Origin: Armatimonadota bacterium
Lineage (GTDB): Bacteria > Armatimonadota > Fimbriimonadia > Fimbriimonadales > Fimbriimonadaceae
Length of the DNA: 64,000 bases
NCBI GenBank assembly: GCA_022563855.1
Contig: JADFMN010000008.1
Span: forward strand, 101,427 to 165,426
Direction: 5' to 3'
The translations under genes and the position numbers were made by a program. The stretch's first letter is position 1, and the number at the start of each line of letters is the position of its first letter. Shown here in pieces: positions 57,968 through 64,000 of this stretch. The notes beneath the pieces were generated by a model that was given only the letters and a program-made list of their open reading frames with translations, had not been told where the DNA came from and did not search any database.

Positions 57968-59129
57968 TCTCCAGCACTGCGGCGATGACGTCGTCCACGT
58001 CCTCGTCGGTCATGCAGACGTTCAGCGGCAGGCTGAACATGTTTTCGTAAGCTTGAGTCGCGACCGGGAAGTCGGACGGGGAGAGTCCAAACCGATCCCT
58101 GTAGTACGGCTGCATGTGCAGCGGAATGTAGTGAACAGACGTCGCGATGTTGCGCTCGCGCAGCTCTTCGATGAACTGCGCTCGATCAATCTGGAGCAAG
58201 TCTGGACTCAACCGCAGGACGTACAGGTGCCAGGCGGACTCGACGGTGTCTCGCTCGATCGGGCACTGAAGCTCCGACCGGCTTGAGAAAGCTGCGGTGT
58301 AGCGTGCGACGATCTCTCGTCGTCGCTCCTGAAACGCCGCGATCTTTCGCAGTTGCCAGATTCCGATCGACGCCTGGATGTCGGACATGTTGCACTTGTA
58401 GCCGGGTTCGGTCACCTCGTAATACCAAGATCCGCCAGCGTCGTACCGGCGGTATGCGTCGCGGCTCATCCCATGCAGGCTGAGCGTGCGGCAGCGGTCT
58501 ATGAAGTCGGGCGGGCCTGTCAACATGCCGCCCTCTCCCGTCGTCAAATTCTTGGTCGCGTAGAAGCTGAAGGCGGCCGGATTCGCGCCCGATCCGACGA
58601 ACTCCCCCCGGTGCTTCGCCGTTACCGCGTGCGCCGCGTCTTCGACGATCGCAACGCCGCGATCAGCCGCGATCGCGCGTACGGCGTCCATGTCTGCTGG
58701 ATGACCTGCATAGTGCACCGGCATGATCGCCTTCGTCCTCTCTGTCATACCGTCGCGGGCGCAGTCTGGAGAGATGTTGAGCGTGTCGGGCTCGACATCG
58801 ACGATCACGGGAGTCGCGCCGAGATGCACGACAACGTTCGCGGTCGCACAAAACGTCATGGAGGGAACGATCACTTCGTCGCCGGGTCCGATGCCAAGAG
58901 CGGCCAGCGACAGGTGCAAACCTGCGGTGCAAGAGTTCAGCGCCAGCGCCGATTCAGACCCGACCTTGTCAGCAAACTCCTCTTCAAACAGCTTAACTTT
59001 CGGGCCGGTGGAGAGCCAGCCCGACCGCAGGGTGTCGACGACCTCCTGAATCTCCTCTTCGCCGATCAGCGGCGGAGAGAACGGCAGCATCTCCGATCTA
59101 CGCTTGCGATTCGCGCTTGACACAGCCAT
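57945..59129 (-). CDS. DegT/DnrJ/EryC1/StrS sugar aminotransferase (WecE/ArnB-like)
   Basis: 394 aa PLP enzyme making 4-amino (or 3-amino) sugars from keto-sugars. PFSPPLIGEEEIQEVVDTL, ALNSCTAGLHLSLAALGIGPGDEVIVPSMTFCATAN, VEDAAHAVTA (the Asp/His stacking region), and the PLP Lys in FYATKNLTTGEGG. C-terminal WHLYVLRL and SVHYIPLHMQPYY are family hallmarks. The nearest GNAT gene (18 bp upstream) fits N-acetylation of the product, as with WecE-WecD. ATG 59129; upstream residues are unconserved. Confidence 0.9.
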   Translation of the reverse strand: MAVSSANRKRRSEMLPFSPPLIGEEEIQEVVDTLRSGWLSTGPKVKLFEEEFADKVGSESALALNSCTAGLHLSLAALGIGPGDEVIVPSMTFCATANVVVHLGATPVIVDVEPDTLNISPDCARDGMTERTKAIMPVHYAGHPADMDAVRAIAADRGVAIVEDAAHAVTAKHRGEFVGSGANPAAFSFYATKNLTTGEGGMLTGPPDFIDRCRTLSLHGMSRDAYRRYDAGGSWYYEVTEPGYKCNMSDIQASIGIWQLRKIAAFQERRREIVARYTAAFSSRSELQCPIERDTVESAWHLYVLRLSPDLLQIDRAQFIEELRERNIATSVHYIPLHMQPYYRDRFGLSPSDFPVATQAYENMFSLPLNVCMTDEDVDDVIAAVLEISFEFAR

Positions 59130-59146
59130 CTTCAATTCTACACCTG

Positions 59147-60055
59147 TCACGCGCCACGTGCGAGAGTGACGCTGCTGGACACCAAGCTGAAGCCGCTTGC
59201 TTGATAAAACCTCGACGCCGCGACGTTGGCGCTCTGGGTTCCGACCGTCGCGTACCCGCACTGTTGGGCGAAGAACCACAGCATCGCTGCGCGCACGAGT
59301 CGCTTGCCGACTCCCGTACCGCGCGCCGCTTTGTCCACCGCTATCAGATCTATCGATCCCACTGAATCCTGCTCTGTCCTGTGCGCGCTGCACAGCACGA
59401 ACCCCGCGATGCCCTCCTCGCCGTCGAGCACCAGGGTGGTGCCGCCGATGCGCCCCAGCGCGGCGTTCTCGCCCCACTGTCGGTACAAATCGTCGGCTTG
59501 ATCGCTCGTTATCCACGGATCAGCGTGGTAGCGCCCTTGCACGAACGACGCCTCTGCCAGCGCTCCGATACCGAACGCATCGCTCTTCTGGCAGACGCGA
59601 ACGCCCCTCGGCTTCCTGACGTCCTTCACTTCCTTGCCGTACGTCAACAGCCCATCGACGGTCCGAAACCCGGCTGCCTCCAACGCTTGAACGGAGTGAA
59701 TCGCGTCGCTATCGACCCTCACCGATAGGCGCTTGTGCGCGCCAGCGTGCTTGGACAGGCCGTCGAGCAGCGCGCCGGCTGTCTCACGATCTGTGGCAAG
59801 AAACAAGCTGATCTTTCCGCACGCGCTGCCGATCACAGAGGTCTCAAAACAGTCGGAATCGACACACGCGATGCCGGTCAGCTCTCCTCGATCCTCGCAA
59901 ATCCAGCAAGCGTAGCCGGAGAGCGCATCGATCGCCCGCTTCCTGCTGATCGACGCCAGCCGAGGATCCAAATTCGGGGAGCAAAGGTCGTGCAGCGCTT
60001 GGAGGCTGACAGTATTAACGAGGGCGCCTGAAAGCAAGGCCTGCGCCGCGCTCAC
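59147..60055 (-). CDS. GNAT N-acetyltransferase (WecD-like)
   Basis: 302 aa. The C-terminal ~150 residues are a GNAT domain: SIDLIAVDKAARGTGVGKRLVRAAM (acetyl-CoA loop RGTGVGK), then VGTQSANVAASRFYQASGFSLV (motif B). The N-terminal ~130 residues form a weaker second domain. Placed between the initiating transferase and the aminotransferase, it probably acetylates the 4-amino sugar. It starts within the upstream stop (ATGA). WecD is shorter (~224 aa), so the match is functional by context rather than strict. Confidence 0.8.
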   Translation of the reverse strand: MSAAQALLSGALVNTVSLQALHDLCSPNLDPRLASISRKRAIDALSGYACWICEDRGELTGIACVDSDCFETSVIGSACGKISLFLATDRETAGALLDGLSKHAGAHKRLSVRVDSDAIHSVQALEAAGFRTVDGLLTYGKEVKDVRKPRGVRVCQKSDAFGIGALAEASFVQGRYHADPWITSDQADDLYRQWGENAALGRIGGTTLVLDGEEGIAGFVLCSAHRTEQDSVGSIDLIAVDKAARGTGVGKRLVRAAMLWFFAQQCGYATVGTQSANVAASRFYQASGFSLVSSSVTLARGA

Positions 60056-60669
60056 TGGCTCGCTCCTTGGGACGACTCGGCGTACACTCCGCGTCTGCTC
60101 AAGACGTAAACGACCGTCTTCGCCATGATCGCCATGTCGAAGAGCACGTTGTGCGATCGGGAGTACTGTACGTCCAGCTCCTTGCGCCGAACCCAGCTGA
60201 TCGTGTTGCGCCCGTTGATCTGCGCCAGTCCGGTGATGCCCGGCTTAACATTCAGCTTCGCTCGTTCGTTCGCGTCGTACTGCTCCATCTGGGACACCAG
60301 GTCCGGCCTGGGGCCGACGAGGCTCATCGAACCCATCAGGACGTTCCAGAACTGCGGCAGCTCATCGAGGCTCGTCTTCCTCAAGAACCTGCCAGCCCGC
60401 GTTACTCTCGGATCGTCTTCGGCGTTGAACGTCGATCCGTCTTCATTTCGAATATCAGGAGCATCGACGACCATCGTCCGGAACTTGAGGAACGTGAACT
60501 GCCTGCCGTGTTTCCCAAGACGGGGTTGGCGGAAGAGCGCTTTGCCTTTCGAGTCAAGCCGAATCCAAACCGCCAATAAAACGAAAAGTGGCGCGAACAG
60601 CACGAGCGCGAACGCCGCGCCGACGATGTCTACCGTCCGCTTCAGCAATGCGTCGAGCGGAGCGAACAT
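60052..60669 (-). CDS. Initiating sugar-phosphate transferase (polyisoprenyl phosphate hexose-1-phosphate transferase)
   Basis: 205 aa, single membrane-associated helix (KRTVDIVGAAFALVLFAPLFVLLAVWIRL) and a cytosolic catalytic domain: KGKALFRQPRLGKHGRQFTFLKFRTM, RVTRAGRFLRKTSLDELPQFWNVLMGSMSLVGPRP (Asp-Glu dyad), and KPGITGLAQINGRN. It corresponds to the C-terminal domain of WbaP/WcaJ; the N-terminal four-TM half is missing, as in PglC-type short forms. It primes the repeat unit on undecaprenyl phosphate. Start shares bases with the WecC stop (TAATG). Confidence 0.92.
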   Translation of the reverse strand: MFAPLDALLKRTVDIVGAAFALVLFAPLFVLLAVWIRLDSKGKALFRQPRLGKHGRQFTFLKFRTMVVDAPDIRNEDGSTFNAEDDPRVTRAGRFLRKTSLDELPQFWNVLMGSMSLVGPRPDLVSQMEQYDANERAKLNVKPGITGLAQINGRNTISWVRRKELDVQYSRSHNVLFDMAIMAKTVVYVLSRRGVYAESSQGASQ

Positions 60670-61949
60670 TACGCCGCCGCCAACTGTCTCTTGCTGATGA
60701 AACTCCCTGCGCCGAGCAGGCGGTATTCGTAGCCTGCGTCCAAGAATAGCTGCTCGTCCAGGCACGAGCGCGTGTCAAAGATACTCCGACCCGCCATCCG
60801 CTGCAAGGTCTCCGGAGTTATCTGCCAGTACTCGCGATGATCCACAAGCAGGACGACCGCGTCCGCACCATCCACCGCCTCCTCGACGGTTTTGAAGCAA
60901 TCGAGGCCATCCGGGGCTACGTGCGGATCGTGAGCCCGGATTCGATAGCCGCGAGCGTTCAGCGTGTGAGCGATCTGCAATGCAGGGCTCTCTCGAACGT
61001 CGTCGACGTTTGGCTTGAAGGTGAGGCCGAGACACGCGATCGTTGCGCCCTGGCGTACCGCAGCCTGAATGCCGCTGATCGTATGGGCGGGCATGCCGTC
61101 GTTGATCTGCCGCGCGAGCGCGATGATCTTCGCCTGGTCCGGCGCGGCTTCAACGAGGAAGAACGGGTCAACGGCGATGCAGTGACCGCCGACGCCCGGC
61201 CCCGGCGAGTGGATGTTCACTCTTGGGTGACAGTTGGCGAGAGCTATCGCCTGCCATACGTTGACATCGACGACTTCGGCGACCAACGCAAATTCGTTGG
61301 CAAGCGCAATGTTGACGTCTCGGAACGTGTTCTCGATGAGCTTGACCATTTCGGCGGTCGAAGACGTCGTGCGGTGGATCTCGCCCTCTACGAACTGCTC
61401 GTACAGCCGCGCCGCAGCCTCGGTTGACGGATCATCGATCCCGCCGACGACTCTGTCGTTGCTTCTCAGCTCTTCGACGATGCGTCCGGGCAGCACGCGC
61501 TCTGGCGAATATGCGAGATAGAAGTCCGGTCCGGCCTTGAGCCCAGACTCCTCCAAGATCGGCTTGACGACATCGATCGTCGTGCGCGGAGGCGAAGTCG
61601 ATTCCAAGACGACCAGCGCTCCTTTCTTGAACACTTGCGCAATCGATCTGGCTGCTGCGCGAACGGCCCCTAGATCAGCTGATCCATCTGCGTTGACCGG
61701 CGTCGGAACCGCGATGATGTACGCGTGAGCCCACTGGGGGCGTATGGCTGCCGTGAGCGTGCCAGCGGAAACCACGTGGCGGACAAGCCCAACGAGGCCC
61801 GGCTCCTCGATGTGCACGTGGCCAGAATTGACCGTATCTACTATGCTCTGATCAACGTCGACGCCGAGTACTTGGAACCCCTTCGCAGCCATCATGGCCG
61901 CTGTTGGCAGTCCGATATAGCCTAAGCCGACGACACAAACTTTCTTCAT
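60669..61949 (-). CDS. wecC: UDP-N-acetyl-D-mannosamine dehydrogenase-like (WecC) nucleotide-sugar dehydrogenase
   Basis: 426 aa, NAD-dependent oxidation of UDP-ManNAc to UDP-ManNAcA. N-terminal GLGYIGLPTAAMMA (NAD), AVPTPVNADGSADL, ESTSPPRTT, YSPERVLPGRIVEELRSNDRVVGG, the catalytic Cys in GPGVGGHCIAVDPFFLVEA, and LTFKPNVDDVRESPA. SPERVLPG with the RxxxELxxNDRVVGG tail favours WecC/ManNAc over UDP-glucose dehydrogenase. wecB (the epimerase) is not in the window. Upstream spacer to rmlA is 86 bp. Confidence 0.85.
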   Translation of the reverse strand: MKKVCVVGLGYIGLPTAAMMAAKGFQVLGVDVDQSIVDTVNSGHVHIEEPGLVGLVRHVVSAGTLTAAIRPQWAHAYIIAVPTPVNADGSADLGAVRAAARSIAQVFKKGALVVLESTSPPRTTIDVVKPILEESGLKAGPDFYLAYSPERVLPGRIVEELRSNDRVVGGIDDPSTEAAARLYEQFVEGEIHRTTSSTAEMVKLIENTFRDVNIALANEFALVAEVVDVNVWQAIALANCHPRVNIHSPGPGVGGHCIAVDPFFLVEAAPDQAKIIALARQINDGMPAHTISGIQAAVRQGATIACLGLTFKPNVDDVRESPALQIAHTLNARGYRIRAHDPHVAPDGLDCFKTVEEAVDGADAVVLLVDHREYWQITPETLQRMAGRSIFDTRSCLDEQLFLDAGYEYRLLGAGSFISKRQLAAA

Positions 61950-62035
61950 TTGACGCTACTCCCTGCAATCTGGGTGTGCCGCCAACGCTGCTCAAGCGGA
62001 CAAGAGTCTAACGCGCCTGATTTGGAACCTGGCGA

Positions 62036-62911
62036 TTACAAATCCTTAACAACACGTGTTAAGTATTGGCCGTAAGGGGTTTTTTCCATAGGCTTGGCGA
62101 GCGCCAAAATCTGTTCCTCGTCAATCCAGCCGTTTCGGAAGGAGATTTCCTCTGGGCAGCCGATCATGAGGCCCTGCCGCAGTTCGACCGCCTCGACGAA
62201 GTTCGACGCTTGCAACAGCGAGGCGTGAGTGCCGGTATCGAGCCACGCGAACCCACGCCCCAGCGTCTCTACGGTCAGCGACCCCTCGGCTAGATAGAGG
62301 CAATTCAGGTCCGTGATCTCCAGTTCCCCTCGCGCGGACGGGCTCAGGCTCTTCGCCCGCTCGGCTACCGTTCCGTCATAGAAGTACAGGCCGGTCACGG
62401 CAAACCTGGATTTGGGCTCCGAGGGCTTCTCTTCTATGCTCACCGCCGCGCCATCGGAGTCGAACTCGACCACACCGTAATCCTGCGGTCGCTCAACCTG
62501 ATAGGCGAACACGACCGCGCCTTTCTCGATTTCGGCAGCCCCTCGCACGATCTTCGTCAATCCGCGGCCGAAGAATATGTTGTCTCCGAGGATCAGCGCG
62601 CACGGGTCGCCTGCGATCCGGCTCTCAGCGATGATGAACGCCTGAGCAAGACCCTCGGGCTTTGGCTGGACCTCGTACTCGATCGACATGCCCCAGGGCG
62701 ACCCGTCGGCGAGCAGCCGGCGGAACGCGTCCTGCTCGTGCGGCGTCGTGATCACGACGACCTCGCGAATCCCGGCCAGCATCAGGACGCTGAGCGGATA
62801 GTAGATCATCGGCTTGTTGTAGACCGGCACGAGCTGCTTGCTCGTGGCGATCGTCGCAGGATACAGGCGCGTCCCCGAGCCACCGGCCAGGATGATTCCT
62901 TTCTTGACCAT
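62036..62911 (-). CDS. rmlA: Glucose-1-phosphate thymidylyltransferase
   Basis: 291 aa nucleotidyltransferase forming dTDP-glucose. [44 protein letters not shown] is diagnostic; [54 protein letters not shown] (family EKP motif) and [23 protein letters not shown] follow. The full RmlA length is present. rmlB, C and D are not adjacent, so dTDP-glucose may feed the WecE-like aminotransferase via a 4,6-dehydratase elsewhere. Confidence 0.93.
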   Translation of the reverse strand: MVKKGIILAGGSGTRLYPATIATSKQLVPVYNKPMIYYPLSVLMLAGIREVVVITTPHEQDAFRRLLADGSPWGMSIEYEVQPKPEGLAQAFIIAESRIAGDPCALILGDNIFFGRGLTKIVRGAAEIEKGAVVFAYQVERPQDYGVVEFDSDGAAVSIEEKPSEPKSRFAVTGLYFYDGTVAERAKSLSPSARGELEITDLNCLYLAEGSLTVETLGRGFAWLDTGTHASLLQASNFVEAVELRQGLMIGCPEEISFRNGWIDEEQILALAKPMEKTPYGQYLTRVVKDL

Positions 62912-62984
62912 ACGTTTTGTTGTTCCGCTCTTCCGGGTATCGAGGTTACCAGAGCCCCGGGGACTTGGTACAATGGCGATTGGC

Positions 62985-63058
62985 GCGGGTGTAGCTTAGT
63001 GGTAAAGCTCCAGCCTTCCAAGCTGATCATGCGAGTTCGATTCTCGTCGCCCGCTCCA
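62985..63058 (+). tRNA. tRNA-Gly (TCC)
   Basis: 74 nt with encoded CCA. Acceptor GCGGGTG/CGCCCGC (one G-U), D-arm AGCTTAGTGGTAAAGCT, anticodon loop CTTCCAA with anticodon TCC at 63017-63019, T-loop TTCGATT. The outermost anticodon-stem pair is C-A mismatched (CCAGC/GCTGA). Good overall fold. Confidence 0.94.
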
Positions 63059-63059
63059 G

Positions 63060-63140
63060 TTTCGCCTTTGGCTGTCCATAGCTACGCTGACGCTCGCATT
63101 GCTGACTCTTGCTGCGCTGTCTCTCGCTTCGCTGTCTCTG
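63060..63140. repeat. Degenerate CGCTTCGCTGTC repeat cluster, locus 3 (after tRNA-Gly)
   Basis: Variants of GCTGTCTCTCGCTTCGCTGTCTC occur back to back between tRNA-Gly and the DUF1080 start. Related to loci 1 and 2; more degenerate. No gene. Confidence 0.5.
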
Positions 63141-63153
63141 GTAAGTTACTGGC

Positions 63154-63942
63154 ATGATTCTTCGCCCCTTGCCGGTCACTGCGGTCGTCTCCTCTCTGTT
63201 GGTCGTGGCTGTCCTGGCGCTGGCCCCTTTTAGGCAGGATAGGTGGGTCAGCATCTTCGACGGGAAGACGCTGGACGGGTGGACGCCGAAGATCGTCGGG
63301 CAGGAGCTTGGCGAAGATCCGTATGGCACGTTTCGCGTCGAGGACGGCAAGATCGTCGTGCGGTACGACAAGTACGAGGGGCCGTTCAACGGGCGGTTCG
63401 GGCACCTGTTCTACAAGACGGAGTACTCGAACTACCGCATGCGGCTCGAGTACCGGTTCGTCGGCGACCAGGTCAAGGGCGGCCCCGGGTGGGCGTTCAA
63501 GAACAGCGGCATCATGATCCACGGCCAGCGCGCTTCGTCGATGGGTCTGGATCAGTCTTTCCCCGTTTCGATCGAAGTGCAGCTGCTCGGCGGCAGCGGT
63601 TCTGGGGATCGTCCGACTGGGAATCTGTGCACTCCGGGGACGCACGTCGTGATGGCGGGCAAGCTGCACACGCGGCACTGCACGAACTCCTCGTCGCCGA
63701 CTTTCCACGGCGAGGAGTGGGTGCGCGCGGAGATTGAAGTGCGCGGCAACAAGCTCGTGCGGCACATGATCAACGGCGTGGTCGTGCTGGAGTACGGCGC
63801 TCCGCAGTACGACCCAGGCGACAAAGAGGCTCAGAAGCTGATCATCGACGGCCAGCTGATGCTGTCGGGCGGGACGATCTCGCTACAGTCCGAGAGCCAC
63901 CCGATCGAGTTTCGCAAGATCGAGATCATGGTGCTTGATTAG
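63154..63942 (+). CDS. DUF1080 (3-keto-disaccharide hydrolase-like) secreted protein
   Basis: 262 aa with a signal peptide (MILRPLPVTAVVSSLLVVAVLALA). DUF1080 is a LamG/concanavalin-like sandwich: WVSIFDGKTLDGWTPK, FGHLFYKTEYSNYRMRLEYRF, NSGIMIHGQ, FPVSIEVQLLGG, and the closing LSGGTISLQSESHPIEFRKIEI. Members hydrolyse 3-keto glycosides or bind carbohydrate, and are common in Planctomycetes and Armatimonadota-type genomes. It would act outside the cytoplasm. A 17-G run begins 4 nt after its stop. Confidence 0.9.
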   Translation: MILRPLPVTAVVSSLLVVAVLALAPFRQDRWVSIFDGKTLDGWTPKIVGQELGEDPYGTFRVEDGKIVVRYDKYEGPFNGRFGHLFYKTEYSNYRMRLEYRFVGDQVKGGPGWAFKNSGIMIHGQRASSMGLDQSFPVSIEVQLLGGSGSGDRPTGNLCTPGTHVVMAGKLHTRHCTNSSSPTFHGEEWVRAEIEVRGNKLVRHMINGVVVLEYGAPQYDPGDKEAQKLIIDGQLMLSGGTISLQSESHPIEFRKIEIMVLD

Positions 63943-63946
63943 AACA

Positions 63947-64000
63947 GGGGGGGGGGGGGGGGGTGGGGTTTGTTCGGGTTTTTTAGGGTTTATTCGGAAT
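63947..64000. repeat. 17-G homopolymer followed by G/T-rich 10-bp periodic sequence
   Basis: 63947-63963 is G x17, then TGGGG and TTTGTTCGGG / TTTTTTAGGG / TTTATTCGGA to the window end. The 10-bp spacing recalls the array at 21251-21330. The homopolymer length may also be a sequencing or assembly artefact. Confidence 0.6.

Overview
The window is a gene-dense bacterial chromosome segment. GC is high-50s to about 60 % by eye, with GTG, TTG and probably CTG start codons and many 1-4 nt gene overlaps. The gene mix is housekeeping genes plus secreted DNRLRE, DUF1080, PD40 and tricorn proteins, with short S21 and rpmH-rnpA-yidD-yidC-jag blocks. This fits a free-living Gram-negative-type lineage such as Armatimonadota (Fimbriimonadia). 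That placement is inference: there is no rRNA here and I could not run a search. I see no prophage, insertion-sequence transposase, CRISPR array or rRNA.

Layout. 0-12.4 kb: a 1-phosphofructokinase-like gene (cut by the window edge) and pfkA, polA, a secreted carbohydrate-associated protein, a methyltransferase, acpS with a membrane iron-sulfur ETF:quinone-oxidoreductase-type protein, a polysaccharide deacetylase and serC. 12.4-21.2 kb: a ChaN-like protein, a 0.7 kb gene-free stretch of large imperfect palindromes, then rpsU - membrane HD hydrolase - ybeY - DgkA/PAP2 fusion - CorC. The opposite strand carries yebC - rhomboid - lysophospholipid acyltransferase. 21.2-31.9 kb: cysS, a TolB-like propeller, a repeat-rich gap holding a second diverged copy of the cysS 3' end, DUF6624, TPR, MBL/DUF1015 and prenyl synthase genes, RNase P RNA, and a GspE/PilB homologue whose ATPase motifs are destroyed. 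31.9-42.4 kb: a tricorn-type protease, a minus-strand operon rpmH-rnpA-yidD-yidC-jag-LD-carboxypeptidase-phosphodiester glycosidase, leuC, and tRNA-Tyr and tRNA-Thr. 42.4-48.2 kb: a five-PAS soluble histidine kinase and an ABC exporter/DUF1854 pair. 48.2-62.9 kb: a Wzx/Wzy-type exopolysaccharide locus. 63-64 kb: tRNA-Gly, a DUF1080 protein and a 17-G homopolymer.

How the genes work together. The polysaccharide locus is close to complete. It has a CapD/FlaA1-type 4,6-dehydratase, a Wza-type export protein, a kinase-less Wzz/GumC protein, a flippase, a polymerase, two GT4 glycosyltransferases, a sugar aminotransferase with a GNAT acetyltransferase, the initiating phosphoglycosyltransferase, a WecC-type dehydrogenase and RmlA. 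The inferred product contains N-acetylated amino sugar and probably an aminouronic acid. RNase P RNA (rnpB) and its protein (rnpA) lie about 10 kb apart. The most unusual items are the motif-dead GspE, two apparent CTG starts (rhomboid and rnpA), the kinase/phosphatase-type DgkA-PAP2 fusion, the nested palindromes upstream of rpsU, and the duplicated cysS tail bordering a repeat-rich insertion.
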